This document shows positions 1 to 11,071 of a DNA stretch of 64,000 nt, piece by piece (the first letter of the stretch is position 1; each line of letters opens with the position of its first letter). The stretch covers positions 25,823,746 through 25,887,745 of the forward strand of contig JACBWW010000007.1 of NCBI GenBank assembly GCA_020086605.1, given 5' to 3'. The position numbers and the translations under genes are program-made. The DNA is from Lanius collurio (taxonomy: Eukaryota > Chordata > Aves > Passeriformes > Laniidae). Below the pieces are notes generated by a model. It made no database searches and had not been told where the DNA came from. It saw nothing but the letters and a program-made list of their open reading frames with translations.

Positions 1-3000
1 GAGAAGTTAATTTCAAATTGTAAGATTTACTGATAGCTGAAAATTTTATTCTCTCAAAAACCTTGCCTAGAATAAGGTATTGTGTGAAAACAGAGGTTTG
101 AGGCTTCACCTCATGAGTAAAATATATTTTTTCATAAAATTCCACATACCAAAATAAGTGGATGTATGTTTTTTAACTCAAACTGAATCCCTTTTGCTGC
201 ATATTGAAATTATTTTCACAATGCAGAACCCTGGTAGAGGATGGATGTGTCTTTATTTCCATTTTACACGTGTTTGACAGACTCAGAGAGTTAAAGCAGT
301 TGTCTGGATTCTCATGAGACTGGCAGTGTAGCAAAAACAGAGCTCACATTTGGGTTGATTCACAAATGTCAACAAATGACAGCTGCTGAGCTGCAGGACC
401 CATGACCATGTTTTCCCCTGGATTCTCTCCACAAGGGCATTCTTCATTCTAGTGGTGACACACAGCAATGTGCTGAAAGGGGCCCGAGAGCTGAGGGAGA
501 GTCACCGTGATAAAATTAAAAGAGCCTGAGAGGTGGAAGGTTTAATCCCCACCAAGTCCTTCATGAACAGTGTAATTCTTCTTGTACTTTCATTTCCAGG
601 AACTTCACTGGGGTTATTGATGCTACAGCAATGCTGTACAGAGAACAAACTGGTCTTTTTTATGTAGTGGGTATGGCCAAATAACAAATGAGGAGAATTA
701 TGAAGGGAAAGAAGTAGCTTTGTCACATTTACTATAGTTAGCCTTACCATACTTGGCTCCTGATGCAGACAACTCTAATTCTGAAAAAGTTCTCTCATTA
801 GCTGGCCCTAAAACATTTACAAAGCATCTGAATAATTGATATAATTTATGGTTTTATTGGTGGGAGCCATTAAATCCCTTCTTCCCAAACAGCATTAGGG
901 AGGGAGCTTGGCAACGTGCAGTAAAAAAATGGAGCAGCTATTTAAAGAAAGAAAAGGACACGAAAATCTTATTGAGCTTTCTGAACATGATAATGCTGAA
1001 GAAGCTAGGGTTTTCAAATATCCACTTCTAAAAATATAAAAGTATTTTATATTAAATGGAGCCAGTATGCTGTTGGTGTTACAGGCTTTTCAGAGGAAGT
1101 TTTACAAGGCCTCCCTTTGAAAAAAAATCCCATTTATTTTTCATTTTATACATGCTAGCTTAATAATGTCAACTTGGAATTTATATTGTTGCTGTATTCT
1201 GCGCTGCAAGTGAAATTATGGGAAAGGTGTCAAATGCTCAGGTAAGAGTCTCTATTACATAAGGTTCATGTGGGGTCATTTCTGTTATTCTACTCTGCTC
1301 TGACTAGGATTACATCAAGGTACTGGCTAACAGAGATAATTCATAGGCTTTATATAGCCAAAGCTGGTGTATATCAAGCATACATGAACACCTGAAATAG
1401 CCTTCCAGAGCTCCAGTCTTGGTCACAAAGGAGAAACTGGCATTTTTAGGGTACTGTTTATTTGACTATGGTGTGGATATCTACGTTCCACTCAGAAGAA
1501 TTTTTTCCTAAAATTTTTTGTTTCTTAGCATTAATTGAAAAAAATAATCCCCACATGTACATAGTGCTTTTTAAGTTAGGTGAGAAAAAGCCTCCATCAA
1601 AAAATCAGTCTGTACTGCCTACATGTACCCAGTAGAGACCATGGAGCATGAAGCATGGACATGGTAGATAAGGAAGCTGGAGATACAGTACAGTCTGATG
1701 AGTCCTTACCAAAGCAGATGCTATAAGCCTTTAAGTTGAACAAATATATGAGTTTTCATGCTATACTATAATATGGGGAAATAACCCCTAGCAGATAACA
1801 TTGTTTTTGAGTTTGATGGAAGAACGTCCCTGAGCAATGGATGTGTCTATGCTACTACGATTTACTCAGTTTTGCAGACTCCAACTTCGGTGAGCACGTC
1901 AGAAAATTCCATGTTTTTAGGCTTTTAGCAGCACAGTTCTGTACATGTGAGAGATTCATAGGTAAACTAAATTCATTTGAAAACAAAGGTGTCATCTTTT
2001 ACTCATTGCAAGATGTTACCGTTTATTTACCTTTAATATGGTGCTGGAAGCTGTGCCATGGTGTGGCACTGGCCAAACAATAGAACAAGCTATATATCTG
2101 CCAAGTATATCATGATTCTCTGATTCCAGCCCAGCAGGCTGGAGTTAAAATAATCCAGCTGGCTCAGCAGCTGTGTGGATGCCATTTGTGGTAGCACAGT
2201 GTAAGTGGCAGGACGGCTAACTCAGGGATCCTTTATCATTTTTCCTTCCCTGCTTTAAGCCCACTAGGACAGGATTTGCACAGTCAGAAATGCTGATTCT
2301 TCTGACTTCATCTCCCTGCATTGTGCTGTCTCTGGCAGCACAGTCCAGCTGTTTATGCATGTCTAATACATCTCCTAAGGGCATTTGTAAAGGAAAACAA
2401 GCTGCCCCTTCAAGGAAAGCAACAAACAATCTAAACTCAGCTACATTTTACACAAATTACAGTGATTTGATTCCTACTGTGCCTCAGCCTGTGGCACAGA
2501 GTGTGTGGGACATTGTCTGGGTTGCACTGCTCAGTAAAGATGTAACTTGTATGATTTTTTATGTGTGGGAAAGTGAACTACAGACCTGCTGTGTATCTAA
2601 TTGAAAGGCACAGATTCATGGTGCCACCTCAGCCTGCTACATCCCAGCCTATGCGAGCTGTACGCTGGCCATTGCCACGTGGAGCTGCTCTAGTGCTACT
2701 GGAAGGCACTGATGCAGGCTGAATAACAGTGCTTGGCTCCTCTAAAATGTCCTTCTCAGTGTTCAGGATCTGCAGGATGAAGCTCTGTATCCTTTCTGTT
2801 GTGCTTTAAATGCCGGTTCCTCTGCTCATATTGCTTGCTGAAGCACAGGGCTGTATATTCCATTTGGCATTAACAAAAGATGTTCTATGGACTTTGAAAA
2901 ATGATACTATTCAAGTACATGGCAAATAGATGCAAAACCCACTGATAGAGGTGTGATTCCTTCCATCATGAAATGGCTGTCCAGACAGAAGAACGAGGTC

Positions 3001-4479
3001 ATTTTGAATAGTGTATGCAAAGAGTAGAGGTGCAGTTTTCCAAGGTGGAGATTTGATCTCTTGAACATGAGTGTTAGGAATACAACACATCCTTTTCTGC
3101 AGCCTTTTCAGACCACGGTATGTTTTGACTGCATTGAACTGTTTGGCCTGCAGGGGATTATTCAAATGTTTATAATATTTCAAGGTTCAGGTACGATCAA
3201 TTTTGCTTATCTTGATTCATTTTTGTGGGGGTGCCATGGGTCACTGCCAAACTGAGGTGACCTTGAGTATCTGAGATATCTGTAGAGGACTGGTTAATAT
3301 GAGATACTGAAGGTTTGTGCTCTGCTGCATTAGCAGGTAGGCACTAGGTACCTAATGTGTCAGTTTGTGATGCTGTTATTTTGACAGCTGGTAAACAACA
3401 AACAACAGTAAAGCCCTGGGTGTCTCTGCTTACAGAGGTGTTCTAAGCTCCTCCTTACAGACATGAAGAAGAAGGAACTCTGGGTGTTATTAATCTCATT
3501 GTAGAGAAGACATATAAAGCAGCTCACGTGCATTGCATCCTAGATATGCCCATTCTTCTTCATTCCTTCATTTATTTATGTCAAAGTAGTTTATGCAACT
3601 AACTCACATGTACATCGTAGACATTAAGTCAGATCATTGTAATTCCACTCAGGAGGTAATACCTGATAAACAAAAGAGACAACCTGCTGTTGCCTAATCA
3701 TAAGATTTGTGCTTAAAAACTGCAACACTACAAAGAAAGGCAGAGACCAAACACACCTATGGAGAATGTACCTTTGATATACATAGTGTGTAGCTCATTA
3801 ATTGGCTACAAATCTTGTAACATTGAAATGCTGTAATAAATCTGATTTTATTGTGGACCAGTCAATTCAAATCAGACTAGATTTTTACTAGAACAGAGGC
3901 AGCTGGTATTTGGGTATTTTTAGTAGAGAATATCTACAAAGATTTATTTTTCTTATAGAGATGTTGGATAAAGGTCAAGCAACTAGGAATGAATATTTAA
4001 TCGGTAAAGTTGTATCAGCCCATACAATAGGTATTCCCTGAGTTTATTTTGAGGTTGTGGATAGCAAATATAGCTAATTAAACAATATGGTAATTGGTTC
4101 ATAAAAATTTTAAAAGGTGAAACTTATAAACTTTCTGCAATTTTTTTTCAATAGGTATTTTATCACAATTTGTATTTGTATTCTTTTTTCCAAACTTTGA
4201 TTGGGACTAAAAGAACACTTGTATTTTGTTAGAGTAATCTTGATTTTTCCCTAAAGGCAGTAGCTCATTTGTGCATTCTTTGTGAACATTAATTTTCATT
4301 AATATTTAAATTATGTATTTGTTATCAGCCAATAAATCAACAAATCAAAACACAGAACAAGAAAAACACCACTTTATGGAACTCAAGCTGTGCAAAAATG
4401 TGATTATTTTTTTTGCATCAATATCTTCAGCTTGTGAAGTAGTTTGAGATATAACATGCTGTGTCCTGTTTCTTTCCAG
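1..4479 (+). other. GLRA2: GLRA2 intron, 3' part (upstream of the TM3 exon)
   Basis: This is AT-rich, CpG-poor DNA with no frame resembling a known protein. It ends in a good polypyrimidine tract and acceptor (tgtcctgtttctttccag) at 4462-4479, directly before the TM3 exon. Short open frames, for example 1841-2083 and 2290-2604, have no splice context, no CpG retention and no recognisable protein features, so I treat them as chance. The 5' end of the intron lies outside the window. No interspersed repeat was recognised in it. Confidence 0.85.
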
Positions 4480-4629
4480 GTCTCCTATGTAAAAGCTATT
4501 GACATTTGGATGGCAGTGTGTCTTCTCTTTGTCTTTGCTGCTTTGCTGGAATATGCAGCAGTCAACTTTGTATCACGGCAGCACAAAGAATTTCTGAGGC
4601 TTCGAAGAAGACAAAGAAGACAAAACAAG
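4480..4629 (+). CDS. GLRA2: Glycine receptor alpha-2 subunit, penultimate coding exon (TM3 and start of cytoplasmic loop)
   Basis: The exon codes 50 residues from [16 protein letters not shown] to [13 protein letters not shown]2 forms pentameric glycine-gated chloride channels in the plasma membrane of neurons and is the main alpha subunit of the embryonic nervous system. Residues about 7-31 are TM3, one of the four transmembrane helices. Residues about 32-50 begin the TM3-TM4 intracellular loop with a strongly basic run (RLRRRQRRQ), the region that in the alpha-1 paralogue is implicated in G-beta-gamma contact. Assignment to alpha-2 rather than alpha-1 or alpha-3 rests on [13 protein letters not shown] and on EFLRLRRRQ, where those paralogues have FSALLEY and ELLRFRRK. 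GLRA4 is also close here, but the terminal exon settles the call. The acceptor is ttctttccag|gtctcc and the donor is aacaag|gtacag. Both ends are phase 0 and the length is 150 nt. Earlier exons are outside the window. Confidence 0.97.
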
Positions 4630-4735
4630 GTACAGCTGCTCTTTACCTGGGGTGACTGGGTCTACCCTGACAGCCCTGCTCATGTGCAGTTGATTTCTTG
4701 CCCTACTTCTTCTTGTCCTTGCAGGAGAGTCTCAT

Positions 4736-4741
4736 AATAAA
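4736..4741 (+). promoter_or_regulatory. GLRA2: Possible intronic polyadenylation signal after the TM3 exon
   Basis: A canonical AATAAA lies 107 nt inside the last intron, followed by a T-rich stretch (gtttccttttgagtgatttgcttcttg). If the donor at 4630 were skipped, the frame would stay open for 35 more codons to the TAA at 4735-4737, which overlaps the signal. The result would be a receptor fragment lacking TM4. The motif and frame are seen; use of the site is inference. AATAAA is common by chance in AT-rich DNA. Confidence 0.25.
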
Positions 4742-6351
4742 GTTTCCTTTTGAGTGATTTGCTTCTTGATAAGGAGCTGATAATTTGCTATTGGGTTTAT
4801 TTGCAGTTCATGAAGTTATCAACAATTGTCAGTATTTGGTCACCAGTTTCAAGAATTTTCTTCTCTTTGTGCAATTGCTGAGGCAGCTGGACCTCTACAA
4901 ATACTGTGCTGCTATGTGGCACCACCAGTGGATAAGGAACTGTTGGGTGCAATGACATAGATAGAGGAACAGTATTATCCAGATGTGCTGTCATCAGAAC
5001 ATGCCTTTCTTGTGCTGCCTCAGCTAGCTATGCTAAAATGGGAGATTCCCTAGGACAGCCAATTGCAATGACTGGCAGTTCTGCCTTCACTTTTAGACCA
5101 TCAGCAACTGGTGTCTTTCCCAGCTGAAACCAAAAAGCATGGCCATTTAAAAAAAGGAAGGATTAGGAGGATTTCCTCGCTGGATTCTATCATTTCACAG
5201 TTTGCTGCTGATGTAAACCTCAAAATTTTAGCAAAAGACCTATCTGTGAGTGTAATTATCACATAATTTTATGCCAGTGACTGAAATGTAGGAGAAGGGA
5301 ATGTTTGTAACCTAGATGTCAGTCTAGAAATAATTTTAGGAAGTCTTTCCATCTGTCCTGGATTGGGTTTTTTTTCAGTTAATGGGAAGACAAGTGTAGA
5401 TATTAAATTGAGTTTTAGTTCAGTCATGATCATTCCCACACCTAGGGAATGTGGGAACTGTAAACTGTACATATACATTTGCTAGGTGAAGTAAATATTT
5501 GCTTGAGCTGCATGAGTGCTGCAAGCCACAAATAATGGTTTCCTTTACAAGAGGGATGACAACAATGGCACAGGGCATTTGTGTTTTGACAGGTCTGTCT
5601 AATAAATGTTCTGTAGCTAATGTAATATTTGATGGATGCTCTGGGAAGCAATCCAGTGCTGTTCTCTAGTTTAATATTATTTTCAGATGAATTGAGATTC
5701 CAATGAAGATTAGATTACAGGAGAAAGCAGAGATGCCTGCCTGTCTACAGGCACACAGACCACATGCACTGCCACTGGAAGCCTTTGTTTTCAAACCCAG
5801 CACGGCAGCAGCAGAAGCCTCTCTGTGGCGTCTGTAATTTCATTTTTGGTTGCAAGGTCTTTTTTAGAGGTGGACAAGTAGGTAAGAAGCCATCCTTGGT
5901 AAGTAACAGTGTCCAGTGACATTACTCGAGCTTATGAGATTTTGGTCCATGGAAGTGGTCTTTCATCTGCTTCAAAAACTATTATTTTGGTGGCTATTAA
6001 AAGAAAGTTATTTAAAACTAAATCATCAGAAGACTTGTGTTTATCCTAAGCCTGGTGGTGCATGGATTCTTTGTAAAATAGGTAACGACCTACTTAAATA
6101 CAAGGAAATATGCAGTGGAGTAAGAGACACCTGTCCATTTGCATAGGCTTGCTGTTTTCCTATTAATCTGGTTGCATGAATTTCAAAATAGGGAGCAATG
6201 TTACTAAGGCAGTTTCTTTAGGAGGTATTTTCTGCATCTCTATTCTTGATTTTGTCTCTCATGGTTTTCTCAGTTTATTTTGCCTTGAAAGTGATTCTCA
6301 CTGTTTTGCATGATGGTCTTCTCTAACCAAGCCATTCTTCTCTTTGCCTGT

Positions 6352-6366
6352 TGTGTGTGTGTGTGT
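6352..6366 (+). repeat. Short (TG)n microsatellite
   Basis: About seven TG units lie inside the AG-free stretch before the exon-like block at 6433. UG runs upstream of acceptors can bind CELF or TDP-43 type splicing factors; any such role here is inference. Confidence 0.85.
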
Positions 6367-6432
6367 CGTCACGTTGCTGCTGTGGTATTCCCATTCTTGC
6401 TGCTGCTATCTATGCTGGCACTCTGGGGACAG

Positions 6433-6552
6433 GCACAGACTATGACTGTTGGGAATGAGAGCGTTGAGTCCGTGCGGCGCATGAATGGCTTGCGGAGCAA
6501 AGAGTCGTCAGCTTACGGGACAGTGAATCAGATCGGCAATTCAAGTTTGAGG
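6433..6552 (+). CDS. GLRA2: Candidate alternative cassette exon of GLRA2 (cytoplasmic-loop insert)
   Basis: This is a 120-nt block open in phase 0 throughout. It would code 40 residues, beginning AQTMTVGNES, containing SVRRMNGLRSKESS and ending GNSSLR. It follows an acceptor (ctctggggacag) with no other AG back to 6330, an AG-exclusion zone of about 99 nt containing a pyrimidine-rich stretch. It ends at a moderate donor (ttgagg|gtaaaa). Both ends are phase 0, matching the flanking exons (RQRRQNK before, EDEVARDS after), so inclusion keeps the receptor frame and extends the TM3-TM4 loop. The block keeps 8 CpGs in 120 nt where surrounding intron has almost none. A second acceptor 6 nt in (cacag|act) would give 38 residues, also in frame. 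The Ser- and Arg-rich, non-hydrophobic composition suits a disordered cytoplasmic loop. GLRA3 has a loop cassette exon in the equivalent intron, but I recall no such GLRA2 isoform. It could instead be a retroposed gene fragment or a conserved non-coding element. Confidence 0.5.
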
Positions 6553-9500
6553 GTAAAACTGTAGTGAGAAAGAGAAGCCAAGAGAGTTTTAGTATGTGCA
6601 ATGATGTCATAAATCAGCAAAATGGATCATTTTGATGGCATCACTAGCAATCTCTTGCGTTCTCTTTGCTAAATGTTCCCAGCATGAACAGCAGTTTCAT
6701 GTACATTCTTATGGCCCATCCTTGTGCTTGCTTTTTGCTGCGGCTGGGCTATGCCACCCCTATTCCAAACCTCTTAAGGAAAGTGCATGGATATTCAGTA
6801 GCTTGGTCCTGTGTAAAGGTAGAGTGAATGGGGTGGGGGGACAGGGCCGTAGGAAATGCCTTGGGACAGTAAATCCCACATTGTTTCATCTTTCAGATGA
6901 GTGTATTCCAACAGAATTCGGTATGTATAAAAGAATGCATTTTTATTGGTGTGGTATTTATTCCTGAACTGTCAACCTGCAGCTGTCCTCATCGTGATAT
7001 CCTGAGCCCTGCTTAGTGGAGTATGAATAGCTATGAATGAAAAAAAAGTATTTCATTGGTTTCTTTTTATGTGCTTGGAGAAGAGCCACGAGGCTGAAAT
7101 CTTTTACACAGGGTAACATGTAGCAGATCAGAAGCAATATGATAGCAGCTGATAGATCTAGATTATGAGTGAGTTGTGGAGGTAATAAAATCAATGATGG
7201 GGAAAGAAATGAGCTTAGTGTGCAGCTCATTGCTTGCTACTAGTGGCTGAGGAATGAAATGTGTTCATTTAAATAAAATGGGACTGGGATTTTAATCTTT
7301 CAGGACTTCATTTCCCAGAACAAAACATTGTCTGAGTCACTTTTGAGCTGTAAAGGGCCTCTAACTTTGATCAAGCTCTGTAAAGTCGTGTGATTATAAG
7401 ATGCAGATGATTTCAGGGAATTTTATACATTGTAAAGGGAATTGGTAGCTTCCAAAATCAAAGCAAAACCCACAGTTCATGTTACACAGCAAAATTAAGA
7501 TAGAAAGTTTACAATGCAATAAATCATTCACTTTCAGAGCTACAATATCAAGCAGTAGAAGAGAGCTTTAATTTCTGGATACTTTCTGCTGTAGAAATAA
7601 TCATATTTATACATATACAAAACTGAATATAAAAAGAAAAAAATCAGGGTCTCTCTAGGAGATATGACCAGTATTGGTATGCTGCCACAGAAAAGCTGAT
7701 GCCATACAGCTACAAAAGCAGTCCACCAAAGTACTCAGTGCTGCATGTCTCACCAGTTAGAAGGTGCTGGTAGTCCAGCTAAAGTTTGTGTAAGTTGTGG
7801 TTATCCTCTCCTTTAGGGAAGCTTGCAGAAACCTCTCTTCTCCTGTTTAATATTGTGTATTACACAGACAGCCAGGGCATTACACAGAGGGGCTGTGTTG
7901 CTGCAGTGCTTTTGCTGCAGAGCCCTAAGAGCTGGAGCTGCTTTGGCATTGTTTGCCCCTGGAGAATTCCCATCACAGAACTGATGTGCACTTGAGAGGT
8001 CAACAGAGGAGACGTAGCAAGGCAGAGGTTTCTGGAGCAATGCTGCTATGGTTGCAGCTTGGTACTCTTCTGCCCAAGAGAAGGATGTTTATGTGCAGAA
8101 GAGACCTTAGGAATAGAGCCTGTGGTGCCACAAGGAGCCTCACAAGCAGAGAATTTGACTTGGTAAGGTATTGCTCACTGAATCAAAGCTTATGTTGAAT
8201 GCAAACGTAAAAGTCATAGTAAAGAGAAGACAGTGTAAGAGTCTGGTAGAAAATCTATATTACATCACTTAGTGCTAATCTAGGGAGAGAAAAAAGGTGC
8301 AAGATCACACCTGGCCATGATTCCTGGATTTGCAACTTGATTTACAAACCAAGAAAATACCTGTTCTCAGTTTTGTAAGCCTGTATCTCTGGCACTGCTT
8401 TTGTTATTGCTTGTGCTGGGTTTGTTCTTAGGGCTGCAACCCTCAGAGCATTGCATGAAAGCAGACATCTTAAGAGACCATCAAATTTCTAAAGTCAAAG
8501 AGCAGATTCTTAATGTTTTTCTAGGAAAATCTGGGTTGTATTGTGAATCATCAGAAATTGTATTACAGATGAACGAAATCCCTATATCCTCAGGTTATTC
8601 ACCCTGTCTGTCTTCCCCATGCAGTTTCTCTTGGAGGAAGCATTCAAAGTTTGTCCTAAAGCTTCATGTAGTCTTTCTGCTCAAGTCAAATACACCCATC
8701 AGTAGCCATACTTGATTGCTGAAAGAAATGGTTGCCTATTTCTTGCACATCATGATACATAGAGAGAGTACAGACTGCAGAAGCCATGAGTCTAAGAGTA
8801 CTGAGGGTGTAGTGAATTTTCATTACATTAAAATCTACATTTTCATAGTGCCAGATCATTTGGAAGAAATTAACTTCTTTTTAAAATATGATTTTTAATA
8901 ATCAAATGTGATTTCTTAGTTTTCAAAATTATGGGCTTCCAGGGAAGCAGAACTGTTTACACAGGATCAGTCATTCCTTTTTGAAAACAATAATTATTAT
9001 ATTATATGATCAGAAATCAAAATAAGTCTAGGATTCATATCATGATCTCAAAGATGACTTCCTAAATTATATGTGTGCTGGTTACCACTGTGAGCAAGAC
9101 TAGGGGTTAAGTTGGGACTGTTAGTGTTAAAAGCAATAATTCATAGCTTGAATGAAAAACTGTGCAGCTGGAAGATGTGACAGACATAATCCCATGTTCA
9201 GGGAACACATAGCAATGCAAACAGCAATGCTGCAGCCAGTGGGGTTCATATGCATGCAGATTAGCAAAGGGAGGCACAAATGGTGTTTTCAAATGAAAGA
9301 GCTGGGACTGGGACTAAGTGATTACAGAAGCAAAGGATAACTCCTCTGAGCAAAGCTGGAAGCACCTGGTCTAATGTTTCAGAGAACTGGTGGCCTTTGG
9401 GTGGAGCTTCCAGTGGTGAAGCAAGTACTACAAGTGCAAAAGCAAAGTTACTGAGATAATACAGTATTTCTATCTTTCAAAAGGAGAAGTATGCATTGAG

Positions 9501-9699
9501 AAACACCAGCTTTAATAGGCCATCTCTGTCATTTTAATCATACTGAAATCCCTCCGTCAGATCCTCCAAATAATTTTCTAAGATTTTCTAGACTTACCCA
9601 TTGAAAAAAAAATCAGTGCCTTCAGCATGGCTTTGCCTTTAAAGCACTTGGCACCACTGTCCCTGGTGGGAATGTTTGCCTGCTCTCATCCATGTGCAC

Positions 9700-9760
9700 A
9701 TCATTCGGCGGGAGGATGTGTACGCTCCGCGTTATGTAAGTGCCGCATCATGTGAATAAT
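9700..9760. promoter_or_regulatory. CpG-retaining islet, possible conserved non-coding element or minor exon end
   Basis: Six CpGs fall within about 45 nt (ttcggcggg, acgctccgcg, gccgc) in an otherwise CpG-poor intron. The stretch contains a perfect splice donor, gttat|gtaagt, with GT at 9736-9737, and an E-box-like catgtg just after it. The nearest upstream acceptor candidate (ccttcag, ending 9625) would give a 110-nt exon that is not a multiple of three, so inclusion would shift the GLRA2 frame. The function is unknown. Confidence 0.3.
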
Positions 9761-11044
9761 GGAAGTGCTCAAGGAAAGCCCCTTTGCTGAGCTATTTTTG
9801 GTACTCACTCAGCGAGCTCAAACACATGAGTTTCATTGTAAAAAATAGGAATCCGAGTCTGAATGGCTTTTTCTCTCTCTCTTTTTCTCGTCTTGCTTAC
9901 TTAATGGATTAAAGAGCATGTAGCTTCTGCTGTAGATAAACACCCTCAAGATGCTGTGGTTACTTTTATTTCTCCAGGGTAGTTGCATTAGCACTTTAAT
10001 GTAACTGTGCAGAAAAAAATCCAATAGGAGATAAATACACTAAAATGATCATTTAGCTTGAAGTTATAGTCCCACATACAACTGAAGTGAATATTTAGCT
10101 GTAGTTAAAAAATAGACACAATTCATTGCGTCATGTTGCCATGTCATTTTGTGGCTTCATGTGAATGTCCTTGTCTGTCTTTTTATTGTGAGCATGAATA
10201 GGCTAGAATGGCCCCAGTAAATATCAGTGAAAGTATGTGTATTTTTTATAAAATGGACATACCACATTTACTTTAAACATTTAAACAAAAGCATCATCTC
10301 AAATTTGAAAATTATATAAAACCTTAGTCTAGCTCTGGGCACAAGTCTAGAGACAGGAGTACCCAAAGAAAGAGCAACCTGCAAGAAAAAAAGCATTTCA
10401 GCCATGGGGGTGGTATCCAAGCAATGGATCAAAAAATCCTAATAAGAGGAGTCTGACCACGTGGAGAGACTAAGCTTACTGGAAATGTAGATTTTTCAGT
10501 GAAAAGCAAACACAGATAAAGAAAAAGGAGAAGGGAAAAATTAGGTTTTCTAGTGTTCTGTTTACAAGTGTAATTGAAAGTGAAATGAAAACTTTTCCAT
10601 CCCTTATTGGAGGACGAAAGGTTAAAAATTCTAAACAAATATCTGGGGTTTATTTGATTTACTGCCTCAGACACAAAAAGATGATGGACTATGTTCAGTG
10701 TATTTTTCACCCCAAACCAAGAAACATGAGAAAAAAAGGGTTGTTGCATTTCAAGGGAGAATTCTGAAAGCCAAATAAAAACCCTTAAATATTCTGCAAT
10801 AAAAGGCAGACTAATTTATGGAACATGTCACACGAGTTCCTGAGAAAGACCTCCACCTGTCAAGTCTCACATATCTAAACAATAATTGAAGTGGGTAGAG
10901 TGCCAGTGCACAAGCTGGAGTAACGTAATCCAGGTACCAGAGTAGAAGGAAAACCAGGAGAGCAAAATCAGAAGAAAAAATTGGAATTTCTGGGGGAAAA
11001 ACCCCCGAACAAACAGAATCAAATCAAACCAAAAAGAAACCACA

Positions 11045-11071
11045 GCAAACAAACAAACAAGCAAACAAACC
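11045..11071 (+). repeat. (CAAA)n simple repeat
   Basis: Imperfect CAAA/CAAG tetranucleotide units lie in a longer A-rich stretch (about 10,960-11,095). The whole stretch is low-complexity intronic sequence. Confidence 0.8.

Noticed and set aside
8401..8715. A plus-strand frame beginning with a hydrophobic, signal-like run
   Set aside because: The hydrophobic start is explained by T-rich sequence (ttgttattgcttgtgctgg). It has no CpG retention and no exon boundaries.
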